From assembly GCA_019112635.1 (NCBI GenBank), contig DXIX01000002.1, positions 1-64,000 of the forward strand: a DNA stretch of 64,000 bases, given 5' to 3'. Source of the stretch: Candidatus Blautia intestinigallinarum. Lineage in GTDB: Bacteria > Bacillota > Clostridia > Lachnospirales > Lachnospiraceae. The position numbers and the translations under genes are program-made. The notes below the pieces were generated by a model. That model made no database searches. It saw nothing but the letters and a program-made list of their open reading frames with translations, and was not told the origin of the DNA. Shown here one piece after another: positions 41,859 through 51,384 of the stretch. How positions within the stretch are numbered: the stretch's first letter is position 1; every line of letters begins with the position of its first letter.

Positions 41859-44081
41859 TTATTGTATATCAAACTGAATCAATATGGAACGAAACCCGGA
41901 ATTAATCTCAATATATTGCTCCAGCTTGTCTTTCACATAAATCAATACTTCTTCCCGTGGATGCTTCAGATACAGGACCTTCCGATACTGATCTTTTACC
42001 TTTCCCACAGTCTGAGGAGCCGGACCAATCAGATGAAGATCCGGCTTCCCATAAACGCGCTGAACAAATTTTTTCAGATATTCCATTCCCTGAGCCAGAA
42101 GCGTCTCCTCCCGGCATGAACCGAGCACAGCCATCATATGGGAAGCCGGAGGATATCCCAAAAGTCTGCGATATCCCATCTCTTCCTCATAAAAGCTGTC
42201 GTAATCCTGTCTCGCGGCTGCCTGGATACTGTAGTGCTCCGGCTGGTAAGTCTGAATCACTGCTTCCCCTGGACTGCTCCCTCTTCCCGCCCTTCCCACT
42301 GCCTGGGTGAGGAGCTGAAAAGTTCTCTCCGCGCTGCGGTAATCTCCGCTGTGCAAAGACAGATCCGCTGCCAGAACACCCACCAGAGTTACATGGGGAA
42401 AATCGTGTCCCTTGACAATCATCTGTGTTCCGATGAGAATGTCTGCCTCTTGTCTGGCAAACGCCTCCAGAATCTGCGCATGGCTTTCTTTTTTTCTGGT
42501 TGTGTCGTAATCCATACGCAGAATTCTGCTCTTTGGAAAGCATTTCTGCACGATATCCTGAATCTGCTGCGTCCCCGCCTTAAATGCGCCAATATACGGG
42601 GAGCCGCAGGAAGGACATTTTTTTACCACCTCGGTTTCGTACCCACAGTAGTGACAGATCAGTTTTCCTCCTTTGTGAACAGCCAGCGAGACATCGCAGT
42701 GGGGACACTGGAGCACCTCGCCGCAGGAACGGCAGGAGAGAAAACCTGCATATCCTCTGCGGTTCAAAAACAGCATCACCTGTTCTCTCTTTTCCAGCCT
42801 CTCCTGCATTGCCTGCTGAAGGCGCCGGCTGAGAATTGAACGGTTTCCTTCCTTTAATTCTTTTCTCAAATCTATAATTGTAACCCCTGGTAATGGACGG
42901 CCGCCATATCTCTGTCTCAGACGAAATCTGGCGTACTTTCCTTCCTCTGCCCGGCTGTAAGCCTCCAAAGAAGGAGTGGCCGATCCCAGTACCAAATATG
43001 CGTGCTCCATCTGCGCCCGTTTTTCCGCAGTCTCACGCGCATGATAGCGGGGAGTGATCTCACTCTTATACGTATTTTCATGTTCCTCATCTATCACAAT
43101 CAGCCCCAGATTCGGGAAAGGCGTAAACAAAGCGGATCTTGGCCCCACCATAATCTGTATCTCGCCTTTTTTTGCCCTGCAGAACTGATCATAGCGCTCT
43201 CCCGCAGAGAGACGTGAATGAAGAACAGACAATTTATCTTTAAATCTGCCGTAAAAGCGCATGACTGTCTGATAAGTCAGCGCAATCTCCGGAATCAGGA
43301 CGATTGCCTGCCGCCCCTGACTGAGCACATGGGCAATCAGTTCCATATACACTTCCGTCTTACCGCTTCCGGTTACTCCCTGGATCAGACACGGTCTTGG
43401 ATTCTCCTGCTTCCATTCTTCCAGAATGCCTGCAAGCACTTCCTGCTGCTCCCCTGTGAGGACGTAAGATCTACTGCTACTGCTGCTTCCGTCTGTCCGC
43501 AGAGGATCCCGGTACACTTCCCTGGATAAAACCTGTATCCAGCCGGCCTGCCTCATGGCATTCACCACACTGGCAGAAGCTCCCAGATCTTTCGCCGCCT
43601 GGGTTTTATCCAGACAGCCTCTCTCAATCAATTCCCGCAAAAGTCTTGCCCGGGCATGATACTTCTTGCCTTCCAGCTCTTTTAACTGTATCTTTGCCTC
43701 TTCTTTTGTGATGTTCAAGACCAGAGTATCCTGAGAACACTGTCTCACTTTTTCTTTCACAGGAAATACCGTCTTCAGAGCCTGAATCATGGTGGAACCG
43801 TAACGTTCTCTCATCCACTCCGCCAGAACAATCAGGCTGGATTCCGTCGTCTTCTCATCACTTTTTATGGAATGGATACACTTCAGTCTGTTCTCATCAA
43901 ACTGAGGTGTATCCGTTATCCCAATAACATAGCCGTCAATCTCACGGTTTCCTTTTCCAAAAGGAACGGAAACCACCATGCCAACCTGCAGTTTTCCTTC
44001 CAATGAATCCGGTATCCGGTATTGAAATGTACGGTCCAGTCTTTCACTGGTAATGTCTACAATAATGTCGGCATACTTCAT
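41859..44081 (-). CDS. priA: Primosomal protein N' (replication restart helicase PriA)
   Basis: Superfamily 2 helicase that reloads the replisome at stalled forks. The N-terminal 3'-OH-binding domain is followed by Walker A GVTGSGKTEVY, VIDEEHENTYK and the SATPSLEAY motif. The zinc region (eight cysteines, CRSCGEVLQCPHC to CPSCGS) and LNRRGYAGF are clear. The ATG at 44079-44081 has AAGAAGG 6 bases upstream; a TTG two codons earlier overlaps it. Length 740. Second gene of the operon after murE (11 bases). Confidence 0.97.
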   Translation of the reverse strand: MKYADIIVDITSERLDRTFQYRIPDSLEGKLQVGMVVSVPFGKGNREIDGYVIGITDTPQFDENRLKCIHSIKSDEKTTESSLIVLAEWMRERYGSTMIQALKTVFPVKEKVRQCSQDTLVLNITKEEAKIQLKELEGKKYHARARLLRELIERGCLDKTQAAKDLGASASVVNAMRQAGWIQVLSREVYRDPLRTDGSSSSSRSYVLTGEQQEVLAGILEEWKQENPRPCLIQGVTGSGKTEVYMELIAHVLSQGRQAIVLIPEIALTYQTVMRFYGRFKDKLSVLHSRLSAGERYDQFCRAKKGEIQIMVGPRSALFTPFPNLGLIVIDEEHENTYKSEITPRYHARETAEKRAQMEHAYLVLGSATPSLEAYSRAEEGKYARFRLRQRYGGRPLPGVTIIDLRKELKEGNRSILSRRLQQAMQERLEKREQVMLFLNRRGYAGFLSCRSCGEVLQCPHCDVSLAVHKGGKLICHYCGYETEVVKKCPSCGSPYIGAFKAGTQQIQDIVQKCFPKSRILRMDYDTTRKKESHAQILEAFARQEADILIGTQMIVKGHDFPHVTLVGVLAADLSLHSGDYRSAERTFQLLTQAVGRAGRGSSPGEAVIQTYQPEHYSIQAAARQDYDSFYEEEMGYRRLLGYPPASHMMAVLGSCREETLLAQGMEYLKKFVQRVYGKPDLHLIGPAPQTVGKVKDQYRKVLYLKHPREEVLIYVKDKLEQYIEINSGFRSILIQFDIQ

Positions 44082-44092
44082 ATTCAACCTTC

Positions 44093-45550
44093 TTATCTGC
44101 CTGCCAGAATATCCGCAATCAGAACTCTCTCATCCATCGGATATTTCTTGCCCTTGATCTCCTGATAATCTTCATGTCCTTTTCCTGCCAGAACAATGAT
44201 ATCACCTGGCTCTCCGTGGTGAATCGCATAAGCGATCGCCTCTTTCCGGTCAATAATCTCCACATACTTTCCATCGGTCTTGGCCATTCCCACTTTGATG
44301 TCATCGATGATAGCCTGCGGTTCCTCATATCTTGGGTTATCCGAAGTGATGATTGTCAGGTCTGCCAGTTTGCCGGAAGTCTCGCCCATCTCATAGCGGC
44401 GCAGTTTGGAACGATTGCCGCCGCATCCGAACAGGCACACCAGACGGTGCGGATGGTACTCCCGCAGGGTTGTGAGCAGACTCTCCAAAGCCATGGCATT
44501 GTGTGCATAGTCGATCATCAGTGTAAACTCATCTGAGACTTTAATCATCTCGATTCTTCCTTTGACTTTAGCCACCTTGAGCGCACTGACAATGTCCTCC
44601 TCACTGACTTTGAAATGTCTGCAGATGGCAATAGCCGTCAGAGAATTGTAAATGCTGAATTTGCCCGGTATGTCAATCTCCACCTGGAAATCCATCAGTC
44701 CTTTTACATGATAGTCAATTCCCAGCATACCTTTTCCGGATACCAGCTTGGCGTCCTCGGCGCGCAGATCTGCCTTGGGAGAAAATCCGAAAGTCTCCAG
44801 CTGGCAGGTGTGACCTGCGATAATCTGATCGAAATGCTTATCATCCCTATTCACAATTCCCACTTTGCACTGTTTTAACAGCATTGCCTTGCACTCCAGG
44901 TAATGCTGGAAATCCCTGTGTTCATTGGGGCCGATGTGATCCGGCTCTATATTGGTAAAAATACCAAAATCAAAAACAAATCCGGAAGTACGGTGAAGCA
45001 TCAGCGCCTGGGAGGAAACCTCCATGACCACACAGTCACATCCTGCGTCCACCATCTCTCTGAAATATTTCTGAATCACATAAGATTCCGGTGTGGTATT
45101 GACTGCCGGAATGGTTTTCTCGCCGATAATCGCCTCGATGGTTCCAATCAATCCCACATGATATCCGGCATTTTCCAAAATCGATTTTACCATATAAGTG
45201 GTCGTCGTTTTTCCTTTGGTTCCGGTCACACCGATGGTCTTCAGCTGTCTGGCCGGATGTCCGAAATAAGCCGCGGAGATACACGCCAGAGCATACCGGG
45301 TGTCCGGTACCTGAATCACCGTGACGTTCTCCGGCACATCTACATTCTCTTCCACCACAAGGGCTGCCGCGCCTTTGTCTGCCACTTCCCGGGCGAACGT
45401 ATGACCGTCAACAACAGCACCTCGAATACATACAAACAAATCTTTCGGCTGCACCTTTCTGGAATCGTACACCACATCCGCAATGTCAAGATCTGTGCTC
45501 CCCTGACAACAGGTATACTCTAAATTTTCAAGTAAGGTTGTCAATTTCAT
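44093..45550 (-). CDS. murE: UDP-N-acetylmuramoyl-L-alanyl-D-glutamate--meso-DAP ligase MurE
   Basis: Adds the third amino acid of the stem peptide. ATP loop GVTGTKGKTTTT (about residues 108-119), carbamylated-Lys region SDNPRYEEP and HGEPGDIIVLAGKGHE are standard. The DNPR motif is the known signature of enzymes that add meso-diaminopimelate rather than L-lysine. Length 485. It leads the operon with priA and is outside the dcw cluster, unlike in Bacillus. Promoter at 45602-45630. Confidence 0.96.
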   Translation of the reverse strand: MKLTTLLENLEYTCCQGSTDLDIADVVYDSRKVQPKDLFVCIRGAVVDGHTFAREVADKGAAALVVEENVDVPENVTVIQVPDTRYALACISAAYFGHPARQLKTIGVTGTKGKTTTTYMVKSILENAGYHVGLIGTIEAIIGEKTIPAVNTTPESYVIQKYFREMVDAGCDCVVMEVSSQALMLHRTSGFVFDFGIFTNIEPDHIGPNEHRDFQHYLECKAMLLKQCKVGIVNRDDKHFDQIIAGHTCQLETFGFSPKADLRAEDAKLVSGKGMLGIDYHVKGLMDFQVEIDIPGKFSIYNSLTAIAICRHFKVSEEDIVSALKVAKVKGRIEMIKVSDEFTLMIDYAHNAMALESLLTTLREYHPHRLVCLFGCGGNRSKLRRYEMGETSGKLADLTIITSDNPRYEEPQAIIDDIKVGMAKTDGKYVEIIDRKEAIAYAIHHGEPGDIIVLAGKGHEDYQEIKGKKYPMDERVLIADILAGR

Positions 45551-45601
45551 AGCTATGCCTCCAATTTTTACTAATAGCCTGTGCTAACGATATTCTTTTA
45601 T

Positions 45602-45630
45602 AGAATAGCACACCTGCCTCTACTTTTCAA
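45602..45630 (-). promoter_or_regulatory. Promoter of the murE-priA-def... operon
   Basis: Minus strand TTGAAA (45625-45630), 17-base spacer, TATTCT (45602-45607). The -35 lies inside the last codons of the upstream surface-protein gene. A hairpin-forming GTGCTA...TAGCAC repeat overlaps the start region. Confidence 0.6.
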
Positions 45631-48292
45631 CTTTCCGATTCCTTCTGCTCAAAAAGATCCCGCCGATCACCAGAAGAGAACCTCCGGCTGCCAGACAGAA
45701 CAACTCCGTCATGGATTCATCTCCGGTCTTGACGGAAGAACCTTTTTCCGAAGAGGAGCCTCCGGATTTGGCCGTGGAACCAGCACTGCCTTTTGGAGAT
45801 GAGGAGGCTGCGGCCGTCGGCTTCGATGTGGGGTTAGGCTCCGGCGAGAGAGTCGGGGCAGGCTGCTCTTCGATGGCGACCGCCGCCTCGTCTTCCTTCG
45901 GATCCATACCGTCCACAGACACAATTGCCATATTCACAAGCTCTTCGTCTGCGAAATCTTCCGGCAAAGTGACCGTTGCCTTGAGCGTGAGCTCCTCGCC
46001 CGGCTTCACAGCTTCCACATAAGCCTGATTCTTCTCTTCATTTAAGGAGACACCTTCCTGCTCCTCAAACACTGCCTGAACACCTTCTGTGGTGAATTGA
46101 TCCGTCGTCACGACAGAGTGAAGTGTCCTCTCTCCCGTATTCACGATCTGAATCTCATAGTGAATAGTATCACCGCCTTTTGCCTGGGTTTTATCTGCGG
46201 TCTTCTCCACGGTATAATCCAGCTTTGCAGGTTCCACCTGGATTTCCGCCTGGTCTTCTCTTTGAATGTTCTGCCCCGGATTCATAGGATCCGGTGCCAC
46301 AGCCGATGCCTGATTTGTCAGAGTCCCCTGGGCATCTTCTGGAATCTGCGCCTGTACCTGCACGGACACTTCCTCTCCTCTTGGCAGTATGTCAAGGACA
46401 GCCTGGGCCCCATCTTCAGAGACCTCAAGCCCTTCCTGTTCCAGGAATGTCACAGGTATCTGTTCTTCCTCAAACAGATCTGACAGTGTAATATCCTTGA
46501 GATCCCTGCCGCCTGTATTTACCAGCGTCAGCTCATAGAGTGCTTTTTCACCGGCCTTCACCTGTCCTTCCAGGGCCTCTTTTTCCAGGGTGTAGTCTGC
46601 GAAATTCGGGTAAACTGTCAGCTCCGGTGTGGGAACACTCACTTTCTGTTCTTCTCCATTTTTATCTTCATAAGTGACAAAAGCTCCGGTTCCTTCCACA
46701 TCTTTTGCAAAAGGATCATCCTGATTCGTCTCATAAAGTGTTGGCTGCTGTACATCCCGGTAAGCCTCTCTTAATACCACTGGAATCTGAAAAGCTTCCT
46801 GGTCGTCTGCCCCCATCTCTCTCGTCACAGGGAACGTCAGTTTCGTGATGGTATCTTCCTCACCTTTCTGATTCACAATGTCAACTTTTTCCACCGTGCA
46901 GCCCATCGGAAGCTCTTCTTCCACTACATCCCAATATTCAGAGATGTAATCCACAACTTTAACCTTCACTGCCTTCCAGCACAGGTCCGAGTAAATCGCC
47001 TTAAATATACTGCCGATATCCTGCATGTCTTCCCGCCGGGTATCAATATAATATTCATCTCCGGAACTTAAATTTTTAATAAATTCCTGGCTGTCCGCAT
47101 TCGCCTTGATCTCCGATCCGTATCCCACAGCATACACAGGAACCTGCTCTTTCAGAGTCTTTGCATCTTCCAGCGCCCACTGGGAAAACTGTCCATACCA
47201 GGAGCTGTCTGCCTCATCCATCCCATAGCTGTGGCTGTCCAAAAGTCCCGGATCCGGCCCTTCCTCTGTATGAGAATATCCCGCTGTCGTTGTTCCATCT
47301 GTGAACACAATGACAAAAGTATTTTCCGTGTTCTCCAGACGTTCCACTGCATCCAGCGCTCCCAGCACAGCCGCCTCATGATTCGTTCCGTTGTTCTTTG
47401 CCGGCATCACAGCTTCCTGATTCAGATAATTCTCATTTAATATGAAATCCTCCGCCTCTTCTCTGGACTGGGTCCAGCCGTTGATGTAATAACCGCCGAT
47501 AAAGGCAACGGGACAGATCTGAGGCTGCATATCCTGGAATACTGCGTCCAGGAACTGCGTATATCCTTCTTTTAAGTGATCCATTCTGCTGCCTTCACAG
47601 CCATATCTCTGGGATTTGCCGCTCATATAGGACCAGACCACACGGTTTTCCAACACTGTCATCTCTCCTACCGGAAGATAAATTCCTCCATAATCAATGG
47701 TATGGCTGAAATTTCCCACCTGGGCGTCCTCTTTTACTCCCGGAAGCAGAGTCTGGTCATCCGTTACATAGACAATTCTCCACCCTCCCATTTTTTCAAA
47801 GGGCTGATCGTTATTGGGCGCATAGTCTCTGCATACCAGACGGCATTTTCCTGTAGGATCAATGGATTCCGGCAGAGTCAAAAAAAGCTGATTGGGGTCC
47901 TGCTCTCCCATCTGCCGGTAAGTCTCCACATCCGGAAGCGTGGGAAGAATCTGATCCCACACCTCCTGCGCATTCTCCATCACAGAGATGGAATGGCCGA
48001 TTATATTCTGAGTGTGTCCCGGCGTATCACAGTAATCCATAGACGCAGTCACATCCAGAACCGGAATAATGTTAACCGGTTCCTGGCTGGCTGTGTATTC
48101 TTCGATTCCTTTCACAGTCAGATCAATCTCTGCTCTATAATTCTCCTCATCCACCCAGTGGGCTGTTTTCTCCAGGGTCACTTGTCCAGCAGGTTCTTCT
48201 CCCCAGACCGCTGCCGACCCCATCAGGCCCTGCCAGGCCATGGCCGCAGTCAGACAACCTGCTGCTATTTTTCTCTTCGTACGTTTCTTCAT
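45620..48292 (-). CDS. Sortase-anchored vWA-domain surface protein with DUF11-type repeats
   Basis: An 890-residue extracellular protein. A signal peptide (residues 1-31) is followed by a von Willebrand A domain; the MIDAS reads DVTASMD (residue ~80, DxTxS rather than DxSxS) with a later FTDGTTTAG. Two Ig-like DUF11 repeats start at about ADYTLEKEALE and LDYTVEKTADK. A Pro/Ser-rich stalk (TLSPEPNPTSKPTA) and the C-terminal SVKTGD, hydrophobic helix and RRNRK tail form a sorting signal of the non-LPxTG, VKTGD type. Adhesion or pilus-tip function is inferred. AAGGG precedes the ATG by 8 bases. Promoter at 48476-48504 with a structured leader. Confidence 0.9.
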   Translation of the reverse strand: MKKRTKRKIAAGCLTAAMAWQGLMGSAAVWGEEPAGQVTLEKTAHWVDEENYRAEIDLTVKGIEEYTASQEPVNIIPVLDVTASMDYCDTPGHTQNIIGHSISVMENAQEVWDQILPTLPDVETYRQMGEQDPNQLFLTLPESIDPTGKCRLVCRDYAPNNDQPFEKMGGWRIVYVTDDQTLLPGVKEDAQVGNFSHTIDYGGIYLPVGEMTVLENRVVWSYMSGKSQRYGCEGSRMDHLKEGYTQFLDAVFQDMQPQICPVAFIGGYYINGWTQSREEAEDFILNENYLNQEAVMPAKNNGTNHEAAVLGALDAVERLENTENTFVIVFTDGTTTAGYSHTEEGPDPGLLDSHSYGMDEADSSWYGQFSQWALEDAKTLKEQVPVYAVGYGSEIKANADSQEFIKNLSSGDEYYIDTRREDMQDIGSIFKAIYSDLCWKAVKVKVVDYISEYWDVVEEELPMGCTVEKVDIVNQKGEEDTITKLTFPVTREMGADDQEAFQIPVVLREAYRDVQQPTLYETNQDDPFAKDVEGTGAFVTYEDKNGEEQKVSVPTPELTVYPNFADYTLEKEALEGQVKAGEKALYELTLVNTGGRDLKDITLSDLFEEEQIPVTFLEQEGLEVSEDGAQAVLDILPRGEEVSVQVQAQIPEDAQGTLTNQASAVAPDPMNPGQNIQREDQAEIQVEPAKLDYTVEKTADKTQAKGGDTIHYEIQIVNTGERTLHSVVTTDQFTTEGVQAVFEEQEGVSLNEEKNQAYVEAVKPGEELTLKATVTLPEDFADEELVNMAIVSVDGMDPKEDEAAVAIEEQPAPTLSPEPNPTSKPTAAASSSPKGSAGSTAKSGGSSSEKGSSVKTGDESMTELFCLAAGGSLLVIGGIFLSRRNRKVEK

Positions 48293-48420
48293 AATATTTT
48301 CCCTTAACCTTTTCTTTTTTGTTCACAACAAGTTACAGTCCGACTACAAACATAGGCATCCCTCCCACTCTCTCGATGATTGTTCTTTTGGAAATTTTCG
48401 ACCGAGACGGTCATGATATG

Positions 48421-48469
48421 AAAAAAAGAATTGACATCCTGATTTCAGGTAATCGATCAGGTTTTGTCA
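48421..48469 (-). terminator. Attenuator-like hairpin at the start of the vWA transcript
   Basis: Minus strand TGACA-CCTGA / TCAGG-TGTCA (arms 48457-48469 and 48432-48442, small internal loop), then ATTC and seven T (48421-48427). It begins at the predicted transcription start, so the transcript opens with a terminator-like structure. A short ORF (MFVVGL) with GGAGG lies further down the leader. Confidence 0.5.
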
Positions 48470-48475
48470 GAAGTT

Positions 48476-48504
48476 ATTATATCATCTTGTTTTTTTCACA
48501 ACAA
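48476..48504 (-). promoter_or_regulatory. Promoter of the vWA surface protein gene
   Basis: Minus strand TTGTTG (48499-48504), 17-base spacer, TATAAT (48476-48481). The spacer carries an inverted CTTGTT/AACAAG repeat. Confidence 0.65.
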
Positions 48505-48610
48505 GACTCTTTCCTTTTCTTTCTCCTTTTTTTAAAGTTTGTTAAGATTTTTTCTTTTTCTTTTAGAAAACATACAAACTTTCGCCACATTTCTTCGATA
48601 TAATAAATCT

Positions 48611-48691
48611 CGGATAGATGAATAACCACTCTCTATCTCCCCCCTCAAAGAAAAGATGACGGCCCTCGCGCAAGCGGGGGCTGTTTCTTTT
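48611..48691 (+). ncRNA. Candidate small RNA or leader in the divergent region before arcC
   Basis: A TATAAT (48599-48604) without a clear -35 is followed by GATAGA/TCTATC and then a terminator: stem GCCCTCGC / GCGGGGGC with a GCAA tetraloop (48662-48681) and TGTTTCTTTT. An 80-base transcript would fit. A separate promoter for arcC lies beyond it, so this may be an independent RNA. Nothing else is seen in the 48293-48821 gap besides the elements listed. Confidence 0.35.
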
Positions 48692-48711
48692 ATGGCACAA
48701 AAAAACTTTGC

Positions 48712-48740
48712 TTGCACACAGAGGGTAAAACACCTATAAT
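48712..48740 (+). promoter_or_regulatory. Promoter of the carbamate kinase gene
   Basis: TTGCAC (48712-48717), 17-base spacer, TATAAT (48735-48740), about 75 bases before the start codon. Confidence 0.6.
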
Positions 48741-48821
48741 ATAGATATTCCATTTTATCACTGGGCGGACGTAAAATCTGCCCGGTGAACGATATCACAA
48801 AATATAAGAGAGGGTTTTTAT

Positions 48822-49754
48822 ATGAGTCATAAAATTGTCGTCGTTGCCCTGGGACACAGAGCCCTCGGCACCACATTACCGGAACAGAAACAGGCTGTCA
48901 TAAAGTCAGCCAAAGCAATCGCCGACCTGGTAGAACTGGGAGCCAAAGTAGTCATCACACACAGCAATGCTCCGCAGGTGGGGATGATCCACACAGCCAT
49001 GAACGAATTTGGCAAAGCTCATCCTGACTATACATTTGCTCCTATGTCTGTCTGCTCTGCCATGAGTCAGGGATACATCGGATACGATCTTCAGAATTCC
49101 ATACGCTCAGAGCTGATCAGCCGCGGAATTTACAAGACTGTGTCCACCATCCTGACACAGGTCATCATCGATCCTTACGACGATGCCTTTGCAGAGCCGG
49201 AGAAAATCATCGGCCGCTATCTGACCGAAGAAGAAGCGGAAGAAGAAGAGAAAAAAGGAAATTTTGTCACAAAGATTCCCGGCAAGGGATACCGCAGAAT
49301 CGTTGCCGCGCCGAAACCTCAGTCCATCGTGGAGATTGATGCCATTCGTGCTCTGGCCAGTGCAGGGCAGGTCGTCATTGCCGGAGGCGGCGGCGGAATT
49401 CCAGTTCTGGAACAGGGAGCAAAACTCCAGGGAGCCAGCGCTGTAATTGAAAAAGATCTCACAGCCGGACTTCTGGCTGAGAAACTGGACGCGGATCAGC
49501 TCCTGATCCTGACCAGTGTGGAGAAAGTCAGCCTGAATCTCTCCACTCCGCAGGAAGTATTCCTGGATACCATCTCCGTGGAAGAAGCAAAAGAACATAT
49601 GGCTGCCAATCAGTTCGCTCCTGGCTCCATGCTGCCCAAGTTTGAAGCCGGCGTATCCTTCGTGGAAAAAGGAAAAGGACGGAAAGCTGTCATCACCGAT
49701 ATTCCGCACGCCAAAGATGGATATCTGGGGCTGACGGGAACCATCATTCAATAA
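48822..49754 (+). CDS. Carbamate kinase, variant subfamily
   Basis: Amino acid kinase-fold enzyme, 310 residues, catalysing carbamoyl phosphate + ADP to ATP + carbamate (or the reverse). SNAPQVGMI, MSVCSAMSQGYIGYDLQN, GKGYRRIVAAPKP and GGGGIPV are the carbamate kinase blocks. The first glycine loop, normally ALGGNAL, reads ALGHRAL, so the Gly-Asn of the phosphate loop is His-Arg; the reading is clear from the DNA (GGA CAC AGA GCC). GAGAGGG precedes the ATG. No arcA/arcB, agmatine or ureide genes adjoin it, so the source of carbamoyl phosphate is unknown. It is monocistronic and ends at the terminator 49787-49838. Confidence 0.85.
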   Translation: MSHKIVVVALGHRALGTTLPEQKQAVIKSAKAIADLVELGAKVVITHSNAPQVGMIHTAMNEFGKAHPDYTFAPMSVCSAMSQGYIGYDLQNSIRSELISRGIYKTVSTILTQVIIDPYDDAFAEPEKIIGRYLTEEEAEEEEKKGNFVTKIPGKGYRRIVAAPKPQSIVEIDAIRALASAGQVVIAGGGGGIPVLEQGAKLQGASAVIEKDLTAGLLAEKLDADQLLILTSVEKVSLNLSTPQEVFLDTISVEEAKEHMAANQFAPGSMLPKFEAGVSFVEKGKGRKAVITDIPHAKDGYLGLTGTIIQ

Positions 49755-49786
49755 TCTTCAAGACTCGCCTGGGAGTCTTCTCCTTT

Positions 49787-49838
49787 AAAAAAACAGGTAC
49801 CGCTCTGCTGATTCATCAGCAAAGCGGTACCTGTTTTT
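49787..49838. terminator. Strong bidirectional terminator between arcC-like gene and glpK
   Basis: AAACAGGTACCGCT-TGCTGAT / ATCAGCA-AGCGGTACCTGTTT forms a ~21-bp stem with one mismatch, flanked by A-run and T-run, so it works on both strands. Confidence 0.93.
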
Positions 49839-49848
49839 TCTGCTTGAT

Positions 49849-51357
49849 TCAACAATCCTTTTCTTCTCTGGCCCAGCCCCGCACACAGTCCACTGCTTTG
49901 TGCCATCCGCGAAGCAGAGCAGTCCTTTTCTTATCCTCCATACCTGGAACAAATTCCCTTCCGATCTGCCAGTTCTCCTCGATCTGCCGGAAATCATTCC
50001 AAAATCCTGTGGCCAGTCCTGCCAGGTATGCCGCTCCTAAAGCCGTCGTCTCGATGCAGCTTGGCCTTACCACCTGTGCATCCAGAATATCCGCCTGAAA
50101 CTGCATCAGAAAATTATTGGCACTGGCACCGCCGTCCACACGGAGGGAATTCAAATGCACTCCCGCGTCCTGCTCCATGGCATGTATCACATCACTGACC
50201 TGATAAGCCAGCGATTCCACTGTCGCCCGGATCAGATGTGCCCGGGACGCTCCTCTGGTCAACCCCAGAACCGCACCTCGTGCGTAGGAATCCCAATAAG
50301 GCGCCCCCAGTCCCGTAAATGCCGGAACCACATAGACCCCGTTGGAATCTTCCACTTGGCGGCAATACTCTTCCGACTGGGCAGCGTTATCCAGAATCCG
50401 GATCTCATCTCTCAGCCACTGGATCGCCGCACCTGCCACGAACACGCTTCCTTCCAGAGCATACCCGGGGGTTCCGTCCGGCTGAACAGCCATTGTAGTC
50501 AAAAGCCCATGCCCGGAAGTGACCGCCTCATCCCCTGTGTTCATCAGAAGAAAGCAGCCGGTTCCATAAGTGTTTTTCACATCTCCCGGCCGGAAACAGC
50601 ACTGTCCGAACAACGCTGACTGCTGATCCCCCGCTGCGCCCGCGATGGGAATTCTCCCTCCCATAAGCTTTTCATTGGTGTAACCATAGATACAGCTGGA
50701 AGGTTTTACCTGGGGCATCATGGATGCAGGGATTCCCAGATAATCCAGCAACTCCCGGTCCCATTGTTTTCGGTGAATATCAAACAGCATCGTTCTGGAA
50801 GCATTGGTGTAATCTGTCACATGAACTTCACCTTTGGTCAGATTCCAAATCAGCCAGGTGTCCACAGTCCCAAAGAGAAGCTCTCCTCTTTCGGCCCTCT
50901 CTTTTGCCCCGGACACATGTTCCAAAATCCACTGAATCTTTGTGGCAGAAAAATAAGCGTCTGGAATCAGACCTGTGCGTTCCCGCACCGCGCTTCCATA
51001 TCCTTCCTGAATCATCTGGTCTATTTTGTCTGCCGTTCTTCTGCACTGCCAGACAATCGCCGGATACACCGGTTCTCCTGTCTTCTTATCCCAGACTATG
51101 GTTGTCTCTCTCTGATTTGTAATTCCAATCGCCGCAATATCCGTGGCATCTGCTCCGATTTTACTCATTGCCTCTATCGCCACACTCATCTGACTGGACC
51201 AGATCTCCATGGGATCATGCTCCACCCATCCGGCTTTTGGATAATATTGGGGAAATTCTCTCTGCGCCATGCTGCAGATCCGGCCCTTCCGGTCAAACAG
51301 AATACAGCGTGAGCTTGTAGTCCCCTGATCCAATGCCATTACATAGCTTTTATCCAT
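49849..51357 (-). CDS. glpK: Glycerol kinase
   Basis: FGGY-family kinase making sn-glycerol-3-phosphate. DQGTTSSR at the start (ATP loop), [25 protein letters not shown] and [17 protein letters not shown] match the family. Length 502. GGGGAGG precedes the ATG. It follows uppP by 27 bases and is the last gene of carA-carB-uppP-glpK. No glpF or glpD is close, so glycerol uptake genes are elsewhere. Confidence 0.97.
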   Translation of the reverse strand: MDKSYVMALDQGTTSSRCILFDRKGRICSMAQREFPQYYPKAGWVEHDPMEIWSSQMSVAIEAMSKIGADATDIAAIGITNQRETTIVWDKKTGEPVYPAIVWQCRRTADKIDQMIQEGYGSAVRERTGLIPDAYFSATKIQWILEHVSGAKERAERGELLFGTVDTWLIWNLTKGEVHVTDYTNASRTMLFDIHRKQWDRELLDYLGIPASMMPQVKPSSCIYGYTNEKLMGGRIPIAGAAGDQQSALFGQCCFRPGDVKNTYGTGCFLLMNTGDEAVTSGHGLLTTMAVQPDGTPGYALEGSVFVAGAAIQWLRDEIRILDNAAQSEEYCRQVEDSNGVYVVPAFTGLGAPYWDSYARGAVLGLTRGASRAHLIRATVESLAYQVSDVIHAMEQDAGVHLNSLRVDGGASANNFLMQFQADILDAQVVRPSCIETTALGAAYLAGLATGFWNDFRQIEENWQIGREFVPGMEDKKRTALLRGWHKAVDCVRGWAREEKDC

Positions 51358-51384
51358 CTTCGTTTGTTCCTCCCCAGCTTCCGG

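Larger units (their letters stand above)
48322..48505. repeat. 11-bp direct repeat TTCACAACAAG flanking the vWA leader
   Basis: TTCACAACAAG occurs perfectly at 48322-48332 and 48495-48505, each preceded by a T-run. The second copy overlaps the vWA promoter -35; the first lies next to the vWA ribosome binding site. It could be an operator pair. Confidence 0.6.

Noticed and set aside
48293-48475. Cyclic-di-GMP riboswitch upstream of the vWA gene
   Set aside because: The GEMM consensus segments were not found on either strand.
49760-49777. Short AGACTC/GAGTCT stem after the carbamate kinase gene as a terminator
   Set aside because: No T-run follows; the strong terminator at 49787-49838 makes it unnecessary.
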